From CAYJCL01 sp964370475 (GTDB lineage Bacteria; Bacillota_I; Bacilli_A; RF39; UBA660), in assembly GCA_964370475.1 (NCBI GenBank), contig CAYJJI010000024.1, forward strand, positions 1 through 13,961: a stretch of DNA of 13,961 bases, read 5' to 3'. Both the position numbers and the translations under genes were made by a program. The notes beneath the pieces were generated by a model. That model was given only the letters and a program-made list of their open reading frames with translations, ran no database searches and was not told the DNA's origin. Below are positions 1-6,788 of the stretch, piece after piece. Position 1 is the stretch's first letter. Every line of letters starts with the position of its first letter.

Positions 1-37
1 CATGAGAAAAGACTACAAAGTAAAAGAAAGAAATTAA
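1..37 (+). CDS. C-terminal end of an upstream gene (partial, unidentified)
   Basis: In the frame beginning at base 2 the last codons read MRKDYKVKERN followed by a TAA at 35-37. That stop falls inside the left arm of a strong terminator, the normal arrangement for the last gene of a transcript. A second frame (base 1) stays open through the terminator to a TAA at 82-84, which is less plausible. The third frame is closed by stops. Too little remains to name the product; the tail is basic. Confidence 0.35.
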   Translation, partial: MRKDYKVKERN

Positions 38-64
38 AAGTGATATTCACTTTTAATTTTTTTT
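31..64 (+). terminator. Rho-independent terminator of the upstream gene
   Basis: A perfect 13-bp inverted repeat (31-43 and 47-59, AAATTAAAAGTGA and its complement) has a TAT loop and is followed by a run of T to position 64. It overlaps the stop codon of the upstream reading frame. The right arm also holds the -35-like TTCACT of the next promoter, so terminator and promoter are interleaved. Confidence 0.85.
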
Positions 65-74
65 GTGATAAAAT
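46..74 (+). promoter_or_regulatory. Promoter for the SH3-like protein / signal peptidase unit
   Basis: TTCACT (46-51, four of six consensus bases) and TAAAAT (69-74, five of six) are separated by 17 bp. The -10 is preceded by TGA, giving an extended -10 (TGn). Transcription would start near 81, leaving a leader of about 65 nt before the ATG at 146. The -35 lies inside the right arm of the preceding terminator. Confidence 0.55.
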
Positions 75-90
75 GAATAAGTAATTAAAG

Positions 91-105
91 GGAAGGAAAA
101 TGTGA
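91..105 (+). promoter_or_regulatory. Shine-Dalgarno followed by a start-stop (ATG TGA) in the leader
   Basis: GGAAGG (91-96) is well placed in front of ATG (100-102), but the next codon is TGA (103-105). A second start-stop, ATG TAG, sits at 139-144 immediately before the real start at 146, which itself has no clear SD. The ribosome-loading site in this leader is therefore 46 nt upstream of the gene it should serve. It could be a start-stop regulatory element or a decayed start site; the sequence alone cannot decide. Confidence 0.25.
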
Positions 106-145
106 ATTTACAACTAAGATCAAACAGATAAACATATAATGTAGT

Positions 146-772
146 ATGAAAAAATTATTTAAAGCAATAATGATTATTATTTTACTATTCGGAGTATATA
201 TAATATATCAAGCAGTTAGATTCAATTTTGTATGGAAAATTGAAATTATTGGAGCATACGCTAACGTTAGATTAGATCACGATATTCACTCAGATAATAT
301 TTATAAAGTAAATCGTGGAGGAGAATTCGAAGTAATAGAAATTTATCTAGAAGATAATAATTATATATGGTATAAAGTTAAAATAAATAACAGCAAAATA
401 GGATGGATAGCTAGTAGCAGAACAGAACCTACAGTAAAAGAAATAAACAATCCAAAACAAGAAGAATTAGGAGTAGAAACACTTGATTATAATCCTCCAG
501 TTATCAGATATTATCATGAAAGTGTCGAATTCTTAAATATAGATAGTATAAACTATAAACATTTAGATGCAACCGACGAAAGTGATTTCGAAATCACTCA
601 CGAAGTGTATGTAGAAACAGACTCTAAAGAAGTAGATTATACTCAATACTTTATAGAATATATAGCAATAGATGAATATGATAACGAAACAAGAGTAGTT
701 CAAGAAATTAAATTTATAGAAGAACCAACAGTTGACCAAGTTAAAGACATCAAAGAATTAAAAGAAAGATAA
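146..772 (+). CDS. Membrane-anchored protein with bacterial SH3-like and Ig-like domains
   Basis: This is a 208-residue extracytoplasmic protein. Residues 5-25 form one hydrophobic segment behind a short lysine-rich start, so it is probably an N-terminal anchor or uncleaved signal. No lipobox cysteine is visible. Residues about 34-92 match the bacterial SH3 (SH3b) pattern: an ANVR-type strand, a VNRGGEFEVIE turn, WYKVKI, and a GWIASS end; such domains usually bind cell-wall peptides. Residues about 116-193 read like a DUF5011 or Ig-type beta domain (PPVI start, AIDEYDNETR near the end). The ATG at 146 is the first start after an in-frame TAA at 137-139, but it lacks a good SD. The stop is 3 nt from the signal peptidase start, so the two are co-transcribed and likely coupled. 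Exact ligand and role are unknown; domain calls are by pattern only. Confidence 0.8.
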   Translation: MKKLFKAIMIIILLFGVYIIYQAVRFNFVWKIEIIGAYANVRLDHDIHSDNIYKVNRGGEFEVIEIYLEDNNYIWYKVKINNSKIGWIASSRTEPTVKEINNPKQEELGVETLDYNPPVIRYYHESVEFLNIDSINYKHLDATDESDFEITHEVYVETDSKEVDYTQYFIEYIAIDEYDNETRVVQEIKFIEEPTVDQVKDIKELKER

Positions 773-775
773 AAT

Positions 776-1249
776 ATGAATAAAACATTAAAAGAACTAT
801 TACCATACATAATAATATTTGTAGTAGTAATGCTTGTAAGAGCGTTTATAGTGACACCTATTATTGTTGATGGAAGTAGTATGGAACCAACATTGATTGA
901 TGGAGATATGATGTTACTCTATAAATTAGATAAAATAAATAGAAATGACATAGTAGTCATCGATAATACTCAAGGTCATATCATAAAAAGAGTTATAGGA
1001 CTTCCTGGAGAAACAATAGAATTAAAAGATGATATACTTACCATAGATGGTAAAGAATACAAAGACATATATATCAAAAATACAGGGGATATAGAAAAGT
1101 TAACTTTAGATGATGATGAATACTACGTACTAGGGGATAATCGCCTAGTATCAGAAGATAGTAGAAGCGTAGGACCTATCAAAAAAGATGAAATCCTAGG
1201 AACAACAAATATAATTATCTTTCCATTCAATAGATTTGGAATAATATAA
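776..1249 (+). CDS. lepB: Type I signal peptidase (S26 family)
   Basis: It cleaves N-terminal signal peptides of exported proteins on the outer face of the membrane. A single membrane anchor spans residues about 9-27. Box B is GSSMEPT with the catalytic serine at S35; box D is HIIKRVIGLPGE with the general-base lysine at K71; box E is GDNR..SEDSRSVGP at 120-134 with the conserved D128. At 157 residues with one anchor it is a minimal Gram-positive SipS-like form, shorter than the E. coli enzyme. All catalytic residues are present, so it should be active. It starts 3 nt after the SH3-like gene and is followed by a hairpin. Dedicated processing of the neighbouring exported protein is possible but not shown; a general housekeeping role is equally likely. 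Confidence 0.95.
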   Translation: MNKTLKELLPYIIIFVVVMLVRAFIVTPIIVDGSSMEPTLIDGDMMLLYKLDKINRNDIVVIDNTQGHIIKRVIGLPGETIELKDDILTIDGKEYKDIYIKNTGDIEKLTLDDDEYYVLGDNRLVSEDSRSVGPIKKDEILGTTNIIIFPFNRFGII

Positions 1250-1270
1250 AAGGAAGATTAATTCCTTTTT
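1248..1270 (+). terminator. Weak hairpin terminator after the signal peptidase gene
   Basis: AAAAGGAA (1248-1255) pairs with TTCCTTTT (1262-1269) across a six-base GATTAA loop. The T tract is short because it is mostly part of the stem. A fresh promoter follows directly at 1275, which supports an end of transcription here. Confidence 0.5.
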
Positions 1271-1274
1271 ATTA

Positions 1275-1303
1275 TGGACTAATATATAAATAAGAATTAT
1301 AAT
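1275..1303 (+). promoter_or_regulatory. Promoter of the tag-aminotransferase-ATP-grasp-reductase operon
   Basis: TGGACT (1275-1280, four of six) and a perfect TATAAT (1298-1303) are 17 bp apart. Transcription would begin near 1310, and an AAGAGG SD (1318-1323) precedes the ATG at 1329, so the leader is only about 19 nt. This is the best-formed two-box promoter in the window. Confidence 0.7.
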
Positions 1304-1328
1304 ATATAGATAAGAACAAGAGGTTTAT

Positions 1329-1886
1329 ATGATAGTAAGATGTAAATGGGCAAATATAAAAAATGAAAGATATATAGAATATCACGATAATGAATGGGGT
1401 CACTTCAAAGTAGATGATCACCATTTATTTGAAATGCTAACACTAGAATCATTCCATGCAGGTTTATCATGGGAATGTGTTCTAAATAAAAGGGAACACT
1501 TTCGCAATGCCTATGATAATTTCAATCTAGAAAAAGTAGTGAAGTACGATGAAACAAAAGAAGAAGAACTAAGAAATAATAAAGATATAATTAGAAATAA
1601 ATTAAAAATAAAAGCAAGTATTAAAAATGCAATAATATTTAAAGAAATTATAGATGAATATGGATCTTTTTATGAATATCTAAAAATATATACTGAAGGT
1701 AAAATCATTAAAGAAAACGATGTAGTAAGTTCTAAAATATCAGATGAAATATCAAAAGATTTATATAAAAGAGGAATGCGTTTTGTAGGAACAATAATAA
1801 TATATTCACTACTGCAAGCAGTAGGAATAGTAAACTCACATGATAATGATTGTTTTCTATATAATAAAGACTATGATATAATATAA
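1329..1886 (+). CDS. tag: DNA-3-methyladenine glycosylase I
   Basis: It excises 3-methyladenine from alkylated DNA, starting base excision repair. The 185 residues match Tag over the whole length. RCKW near the start gives the zinc ligand C5; YHDNEWG gives H19; NSHDNDC gives H171 and C175, completing the four-residue zinc snap. E40 in LFEMLTLE..HAGLSW is at the position of the essential glutamate (E38 in E. coli). KRGMRFVGTIIIYSLLQAVGIVN matches the family's 'KRGFKFVGTTICYS' region. The start is fixed by the SD AAGAGG and the conserved N-terminus. It is the first gene of an operon, 14 nt ahead of the aminotransferase. Only its position links it to the metabolic genes downstream. Confidence 0.95.
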   Translation: MIVRCKWANIKNERYIEYHDNEWGHFKVDDHHLFEMLTLESFHAGLSWECVLNKREHFRNAYDNFNLEKVVKYDETKEEELRNNKDIIRNKLKIKASIKNAIIFKEIIDEYGSFYEYLKIYTEGKIIKENDVVSSKISDEISKDLYKRGMRFVGTIIIYSLLQAVGIVNSHDNDCFLYNKDYDII

Positions 1887-1900
1887 AAAGTAGGTGAAGT

Positions 1901-3505
1901 ATGAAAAACACAATAAAAAAAATAGCAAAAAAAGTATTAAAAAAAGACAAACAAATAATAACTGGCTCATATGATGAATTTAATTTCCCAAAAGCACTAC
2001 AAGAACTAGTAAAAGATAATAACTCATTAACAGCAAAAAGAGCAACTGCAGGAAAAAGAAATGATCGAGAAGAATTTTCTCCGGAAATAAAAAAAATAAC
2101 TGATGCATTTAATTACTTTAATAATACAGTTCACGAATACGAAGATGAATCTGTAAAAAACATAGGAGAATACGATAACTTACATAGTGGAACACCAATG
2201 AAAACAAAACCATATCAAGGATGTCTAAACGCTCTTAAATTTTTAGAATTCAATAAATCATTATATTGTTACCCAGCAACAGTTGGAGGAACGCAAGATC
2301 GCCAAGCATTTGTAGATTATCTTATTAGAGAAGGTTTTAAAAAAGAAGCAGACTCTAAATATGATGGTTTATCAATTAATAATGTAGCATATACATGTTC
2401 AACAACCCAAGGGTTTTCAATGATTCTAAAATTAATAGCAAAAAAAGAAGATGTCATAATATTAACTGGACCAAATTATGGTTTATTTGCAATTGAACCA
2501 GAAAGAATCAATGCAAGAGTAAAAATATTAAATTTAAAAGAAGAAGATAATTTCAGAGTTAATCCAACAGAATTAAATGAATTAATTAATAAAACTAATG
2601 AAGAATTAAAAGAAAAATTCAAAAATAAATTAGATTATATACCCAAAGTAGTAGCTTTTCTAAATATGAATCCACACAATCCTATAGGAACAGTAATGAC
2701 AAAAAAAGATATTAAACTAATCGAAAAAATAGCACAAACTTGTCAAGATAATGGAGTATTTGTAATAGATGATTTAATATATAGAGATTTATCATTCGAT
2801 CAAGATAACTTAGCATTCCCAATGGCATCAATACCAAAATACTTTAATAATACAATATCGTTATTTGGTATTTCGAAAGCTTTTGGGTTAGCTAGTTTTA
2901 GAGCAGGAGCTATAGTTGCTCCAATACCCATTATTAAAGGCTTATCTAGTTTGATATTTCAACATATGGACTCAACACCAATACTACAAGTAAAAGTAAT
3001 GAGTGCAGCATTCAACGGAACAAATCATCGATATAAAAGTATAAAAAAATTCTTCGATCCAATAATTGAAGAATATAAATATCGCCTACAACTACTAATA
3101 GCACTAGTAGATGGTATAGATGCTATAAAAGATGAAAAATTAAAAAAGAGAATAAATTTAGATTTAAAAATATATTGTAACGAATCAGAATACCTATCAA
3201 TAATAAAAGGTATAGAAAACATTTCAATAAGAAAAAATTCAATGCCAGAATCAGGATTCTTTGCCATCCTAGATTTTACTAAATTAAAAGGTAAAAAAAC
3301 AAAAGATTATATAATAGATTCCGAATACAACCTATTAAAATATTTATACAGTAAAACAAAAATAAAATACATAATGGGTATTTCAATGTCATGGCCTTAC
3401 GAAGAAGAAATAGTAGGAAGAGTTAACTTCGCTTTAGAAAAAGAACACTTAATCAAAAATATGATTAAAATGAATAAAGCTATAAAGGAACTTGATAATG
3501 AATAA
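1901..3505 (+). CDS. PLP-dependent class I/II aminotransferase-fold enzyme, long form
   Basis: This is a fold-type I PLP enzyme of 534 residues, probably cytoplasmic. Cofactor residues are all visible: NPHNPIG with N260, the D291-x-x-Y294 pair in VIDDLIYRDL, the Schiff-base lysine K326 in FGISKAFGL, and R334 in the following FRAG. Near the C-terminus GRVNFALEKE supplies the carboxylate-binding arginine position. It is over 100 residues longer than typical members (about 400). The extra length is an N-terminal extension of about 90 residues and an inserted stretch around 395-440. Aspartate 4-decarboxylase has a similar length, but its N-terminal signature is not recognisable here. An AGGTG-type SD precedes the ATG. 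The 3' end overlaps the ATP-grasp gene by 8 nt, so the two products are probably made together and may act in sequence. The substrate is unknown; an amino or keto acid is the safest statement. Confidence 0.85.
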   Translation: MKNTIKKIAKKVLKKDKQIITGSYDEFNFPKALQELVKDNNSLTAKRATAGKRNDREEFSPEIKKITDAFNYFNNTVHEYEDESVKNIGEYDNLHSGTPMKTKPYQGCLNALKFLEFNKSLYCYPATVGGTQDRQAFVDYLIREGFKKEADSKYDGLSINNVAYTCSTTQGFSMILKLIAKKEDVIILTGPNYGLFAIEPERINARVKILNLKEEDNFRVNPTELNELINKTNEELKEKFKNKLDYIPKVVAFLNMNPHNPIGTVMTKKDIKLIEKIAQTCQDNGVFVIDDLIYRDLSFDQDNLAFPMASIPKYFNNTISLFGISKAFGLASFRAGAIVAPIPIIKGLSSLIFQHMDSTPILQVKVMSAAFNGTNHRYKSIKKFFDPIIEEYKYRLQLLIALVDGIDAIKDEKLKKRINLDLKIYCNESEYLSIIKGIENISIRKNSMPESGFFAILDFTKLKGKKTKDYIIDSEYNLLKYLYSKTKIKYIMGISMSWPYEEEIVGRVNFALEKEHLIKNMIKMNKAIKELDNE

Positions 3506-4376
3506 GTTAATATTAATTAAGTATATAAACAACATACTCAGAATAAATCAAAAAAATAAAAAAGAACTAGCAATTTTAACAAGTAAAAAATATTTACATA
3601 AAGTTAAAGAAGATTTAATCTTAGAAAACTATTTTTTAAGAAAAGGCATTAATGCAAAATTAATAGCTTGGGAAGAATATAACGATGAATATAAAAATAT
3701 ATTAATTAAATCTACATGGGGATATCAACATGACATCACTAACTTCATAAACTTTCTTAAAAAAAACAAAAATAAATTAATTAACAACTTTGAATTAATT
3801 AACAATAACATTAACAAATACAATCAAATAAAGTACTTAAAAGAAAACAAAATAAATTGTATTGATACACAATTTATTGATAATCTACCAGACTTAGAAA
3901 AAAAATTAACAAAAGAATATCAAGTAATTAAACCAGTAATTAGTGCAAGTTCTCATAATACATATAAAATAAACTTAGATAACTACAAAAAATATTTAAA
4001 AGAAATATCAATAACAATCAAAGAAGGTTATTTACTCCAACCATTCTTAAATGAAATCAAAGATGGGGAATTATCAATAATAATAGTGAATAAAAAGATA
4101 TCTCATTATCTAAATAGATATCCAGGGAAATTCACTGATAAACCGAAATTAGAAAAAATAAACAAACTAAATCCAAAAGCTATAGAAGTAGTAAATAAAA
4201 TAATTGATATCTATCAATCAGCAGCATTTATTAGATTAGATTTAATATATGTTGCAAACAGTTACAAAGTAATGGAAGTAGAAGTAATAGAACCACAACT
4301 ATTCTTTGAACAAGTAGATAACAAAAAAGAGTTATATAATAACTTCATAAATGAAGTTAAAAAACATTTAAAGTAA
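3498..4376 (+). CDS. ATP-grasp ligase (RimK/glutathione-synthetase-like, DcsG-type)
   Basis: This is a 292-residue enzyme that should join a carboxylate to an amine or similar nucleophile through an acyl-phosphate, using ATP and Mg. Visible marks are KSTWGYQHD (S72-Y76), equivalent to the RSTWDY motif of one ATP-grasp subfamily; K145 in QVIKPVISASS (nucleotide binding); GE at 190-191; and metal ligands in RLDLIYV (D248) and MEVEVIEPQLFF (E260, E262, E265). The same layout occurs in proteins often labelled as the cycloserine ligase DcsG. That is a family resemblance, not evidence of cycloserine synthesis, since no other such genes are here. I chose ATG 3498 over TTG 3492 because AAAGGA at 3484-3489 is spaced correctly for it. 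It overlaps the aminotransferase stop (ATGAATAA), indicating translational coupling. It is extremely A-rich, with long Asn/Lys/Ile stretches. Confidence 0.85.
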   Translation: MNKLILIKYINNILRINQKNKKELAILTSKKYLHKVKEDLILENYFLRKGINAKLIAWEEYNDEYKNILIKSTWGYQHDITNFINFLKKNKNKLINNFELINNNINKYNQIKYLKENKINCIDTQFIDNLPDLEKKLTKEYQVIKPVISASSHNTYKINLDNYKKYLKEISITIKEGYLLQPFLNEIKDGELSIIIVNKKISHYLNRYPGKFTDKPKLEKINKLNPKAIEVVNKIIDIYQSAAFIRLDLIYVANSYKVMEVEVIEPQLFFEQVDNKKELYNNFINEVKKHLK

Positions 4377-4385
4377 GGAAGTTAA

Positions 4386-4916
4386 ATGAAAAAAATAAAA
4401 TTATACATAGCTATGAGCTTAGATGGTTACATAGCAACAGAAAATAATCAAGTGGATTGGTTAAATGGTGATGACAGTGATACCAATAATTTTGGAACTT
4501 ATGAAAAATTTATTGAACAAATAGATACTGTAATCCTTGGTTACAATACATATAATCAAATCCAAACAGTTTTATCTCCAGATAAATGGCCGTATGAAAA
4601 TATGATGAGTTATGTTATGACTAGTAAAACAATGGAAGATACAGAAAATATTAAATTCGTAAATAAAAAAGTAAAAGATTTAATCAAAGAAATAAAACCA
4701 AAAAAAGATATTTGGATATGTGGTGGAGCAAACATCATAAAACAATTTCATGAAAATGATTTAATAGATGAATACACAATAACAATCATTCCAACTATCT
4801 TAGGTCAAGGGATAAAATTATTTGATTCACCAATAAAAACACAAAAACTAAAATTAGTTTCAACTACAAATTATAACGGTATAGTTGATTTAGTATATGA
4901 AAAAAAAGATAATTAA
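4386..4916 (+). CDS. DHFR/RibD C-terminal-domain family reductase (YyaP/YwjB-like)
   Basis: This is a 176-residue NADPH-dependent reductase-fold protein, probably cytoplasmic. The N-terminus KLYIAMSLDGYIA with VDWL downstream, the VILGYNTY segment (about residues 49-56), IWICGGANII (about 110-119) and the TIIPTILGQGIKLF stretch (about 133-146) are the hallmarks of this family. Members resemble dihydrofolate reductase and the riboflavin enzyme RibD, but most are uncharacterised; the true substrate may be neither. An AAGGAAG SD lies in the 9-nt gap behind the ATP-grasp gene, so it is the last gene of that operon. Whether it takes part in the same pathway as the aminotransferase and ligase is inference from position only. 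Confidence 0.88.
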   Translation: MKKIKLYIAMSLDGYIATENNQVDWLNGDDSDTNNFGTYEKFIEQIDTVILGYNTYNQIQTVLSPDKWPYENMMSYVMTSKTMEDTENIKFVNKKVKDLIKEIKPKKDIWICGGANIIKQFHENDLIDEYTITIIPTILGQGIKLFDSPIKTQKLKLVSTTNYNGIVDLVYEKKDN

Positions 4917-4926
4917 TATCTTTTTT
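4902..4926 (+). terminator. A/T-rich hairpin terminator after the reductase gene
   Basis: AAAAAAGATA (4902-4911) and TATCTTTTTT (4917-4926) form a 10-bp stem with a five-base loop that contains the stop codon TAA. The U tract is contained in the right arm, so it is weak on its own, but a new extended -10 promoter follows within 20 nt. Confidence 0.5.
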
Positions 4927-4941
4927 AATTGGTTAAACATA

Positions 4942-4963
4942 TGTTATACTTAAAATAAGGTGA
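4942..4963 (+). promoter_or_regulatory. Extended -10 promoter fused to a Shine-Dalgarno
   Basis: TGTTATACT (4942-4950) is an extended -10; at 16-18 bp upstream there are only T's and no -35 match. The predicted start of transcription (about 4957) coincides with the first base of AAGGTGA (4957-4963), which sits 4 nt before the ATG at 4968. The mRNA would begin essentially at its ribosome binding site. Confidence 0.6.
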
Positions 4964-4967
4964 TAAT

Positions 4968-5042
4968 ATGAATATAAAAGAAACAAACGAAATCCCAATT
5001 AATTGTAATTTGAATGAAAGAGGTAGAAATGAAAACAGATAG
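4968..5042 (+). CDS. 24-codon ORF at the head of the LRR/transglutaminase unit
   Basis: It has a strong SD (AAGGTGA) and promoter placed exactly for its ATG, and runs to a TAG at 5040-5042. The product is a polar 24-residue peptide with no hydrophobic segment and no motif I recognise. It overlaps the start of the LRR gene (5029) by 14 nt in another frame, so ribosomes finishing here would end on the next start region. It could be a leader peptide that couples translation, or the broken original start of the LRR gene. No amino-acid run suggests attenuation. Confidence 0.4.
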   Translation: MNIKETNEIPINCNLNERGRNENR

Positions 5043-5583
5043 TATTATAGAATTATTAAAAAACACAGAAAATGTAGAACAAACATTAATAAATATAAAA
5101 AAATTATCAATAAATAGATTTGGTTATGACGAAGAATTAGCTAATATAGAATTCCAAGAATTAAAATTATTACCAAACTTAGAAGAATTAAACATTTTTG
5201 ATTGTTCAATAAATACCGAAACAATGACCACTATATTACAATTAAAAAAGTTGATTCAGCTAAACTTTTATAACTGTGAATTTCTTGATGAACCAGAATA
5301 CTTCTTCGAAAATTTAAATATAAAAGATTTAACAATATCTAATTGTAACGGATTAGATAATACAGAATTTAAAAATCTTCAAAAATTATCAATTACTGGA
5401 AATACTAAATATAAAAGTATCGAGACCATTCAAACATTAAATATAGTTAAAGGAAAAATAACAAATGATATTTATAATATAAATAAAATAATTATAAACC
5501 AAAGCCAAAATATAACAGATGATGTAGCAATGGATATAGTTATATTAGATGAATATGGTGAAGTAGTAAGTGGAAAAATATAG
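5029..5583 (+). CDS. Small leucine-rich-repeat protein (possibly the N-terminal half of a split LRR-transglutaminase)
   Basis: This is a 184-residue protein without signal peptide or membrane segment. Irregular leucine-rich repeats cover residues about 25-130: LPNLEELNIFDCSI, LKKLIQLNFYNCEF, LNIKDLTISNCNGL, LQKLSITGN, each with the LxxLxLxxC/N pattern typical of protein-binding LRR folds. I chose ATG 5029 because AAGAGG (5018-5023) precedes it; the in-frame ATG at 5014 has no SD. The gene ends in a TAG that is immediately followed, in the same frame, by the ATG of the transglutaminase-like gene, so a single sense codon in place of TAG would give one 581-residue protein. The function is unknown; a scaffold or substrate-recognition role for the neighbour is inference. 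Confidence 0.7.
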   Translation: MKTDSIIELLKNTENVEQTLINIKKLSINRFGYDEELANIEFQELKLLPNLEELNIFDCSINTETMTTILQLKKLIQLNFYNCEFLDEPEYFFENLNIKDLTISNCNGLDNTEFKNLQKLSITGNTKYKSIETIQTLNIVKGKITNDIYNINKIIINQSQNITDDVAMDIVILDEYGEVVSGKI

Positions 5584-6777
5584 ATGATAAAATATAATTT
5601 AAAAGAATTAAATATACAAGTAGTAGATAAAATTGTATCAAACACAACAGAAAAAGACATTTACTTAGTATTTGAAAACACTAAAGGACTAGATCCAAAT
5701 ATAATAAACCAAATTAAAATAAAATATCCTAATATAAACTATAGCATTCAAGGAGGATTAAATCCTAAAAAACAAAAATATGCAACTGAACATTATCAAA
5801 AAAGAACATATTATAGTCCAGATGAACTAAGTAGAATTATCGAAATATTTCAAAAGATAGAAAGAAAGATAGAAATAAACTGGACAGAGACAGAAAAAGC
5901 AATGTTTGTGTACGAAACACTTTGCAATAATATGATATATGAAGAAGTATTCTTTATGGCAAGAGATTGTTCCAGAAACTTACTTGGTTTAATCCACCAT
6001 AAAGCAGTTTGTTCAGGGTTCGCCATAATATTAAAAGAAGCCATGGATAGACTAGGTTTTGAAAACGTATATCAAAACAGGGAATCTAGTCATAGTTGGA
6101 ATGTAGTAAAATTAGATGGCAAGTATAGAAGTTTAGAATTAACTTGGGATACTTATAGAAAAACTAATAACTGTGAATTCTTGTATTTCAATCAAGACCC
6201 TGAGTTTTATAAAAATAAACATCATAATCTAGAGTTAGAATCAGAAGAACACGAATACCCAATAGTTCCATATAGTTTTGAAGAACTGAAAATTGCATAT
6301 AAAAATATTCAAAAAAGAAAATTTAAAGCACAAAAATTAATAACAACTGATAGTAAAACTTATACTCTAGAAAAAGATTTACAATCAGAAGGGAAAGAGT
6401 TCAATTTTGTTGTTACTGGAAATGATATTCAGGTAGTAGTAAAAAGTGGAAGACCACCTATGAAAAAATTCGTTAGAAATGATGGGTCTACATTTTATTT
6501 AATACCAATAAAAAATAACATAGATAATATAAATTCATATGTATATGTTAGTAATATAGGAAATGACTACCTAGAATTGAACAAAATACATACAGAAACT
6601 AAATTAGAATCTTTAGATTCAAGTTTCGACAATATAATAGCTAATGATTTATTAAGAAAAGAAAGAATATCGCTAAAATTACAAAATTTTAACGGTTATG
6701 TAGGATTTATAGGAAATAACAAAATTATTTATTACAACAAAGAATTCGAAAAAAACAATTTAAATATATATAGATAA
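5584..6777 (+). CDS. Transglutaminase-like (papain-fold) protein
   Basis: This is a 397-residue protein with no signal peptide or membrane segment. Residues about 85-200 carry the transglutaminase core: a helical lead-in around 90-125, KAVCSGFAIILKEAMDRLGF with the nucleophile C143, then SSHSWNVVKLDGKY with H170, and LELTWDTY. In the usual triad the third residue is an Asp three places before the Trp (DxTW); here that position is E185, while an Asp follows the Trp (D189). Activity is possible but not certain. The rest (about 240-397) is beta-rich and unassigned. Members of this fold act as proteases, peptidases or cross-linkers. The ATG lies directly on the stop of the LRR gene with only a weak AAGTGGA SD, so translation depends on coupling or readthrough. 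The 11-nt gap to the next gene places both in one operon. Confidence 0.85.
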   Translation: MIKYNLKELNIQVVDKIVSNTTEKDIYLVFENTKGLDPNIINQIKIKYPNINYSIQGGLNPKKQKYATEHYQKRTYYSPDELSRIIEIFQKIERKIEINWTETEKAMFVYETLCNNMIYEEVFFMARDCSRNLLGLIHHKAVCSGFAIILKEAMDRLGFENVYQNRESSHSWNVVKLDGKYRSLELTWDTYRKTNNCEFLYFNQDPEFYKNKHHNLELESEEHEYPIVPYSFEELKIAYKNIQKRKFKAQKLITTDSKTYTLEKDLQSEGKEFNFVVTGNDIQVVVKSGRPPMKKFVRNDGSTFYLIPIKNNIDNINSYVYVSNIGNDYLELNKIHTETKLESLDSSFDNIIANDLLRKERISLKLQNFNGYVGFIGNNKIIYYNKEFEKNNLNIYR

Positions 6778-6788
6778 GAGGAAATATC

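Noticed and set aside
102..131. GTG-initiated nine-codon ORF in the first leader
   Set aside because: It overlaps the ATG-TGA start-stop and has no coding support; GTG spacing to the SD is no better than that of the ATG.
1732..1950. Minus-strand reading frame of 72 codons (and similar ones at 3025-3267, 5472-5660, 5850-6044, 12951-13308)
   Set aside because: Each lies opposite a well-supported + strand gene, lacks an SD and has a composition explained by the complementary A-rich strand.
1901..3505. Aspartate 4-decarboxylase (AspD) for the long PLP enzyme
   Set aside because: Length is similar, but the characteristic N-terminal segment of that family is not recognisable, so only the general aminotransferase fold is claimed.
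3492..4376. TTG start at 3492 for the ATP-grasp gene
   Set aside because: The ATG at 3498 has the better SD spacing, and the TTG adds only two residues.
3498..4376. Cycloserine biosynthesis
   Set aside because: The ligase resembles DcsG-type proteins, but no other cycloserine pathway gene is present; the label is commonly spread by similarity alone.
5014..5583. ATG 5014 as the LRR gene start
   Set aside because: It has no SD, whereas AAGAGG lies correctly before the in-frame ATG at 5029.
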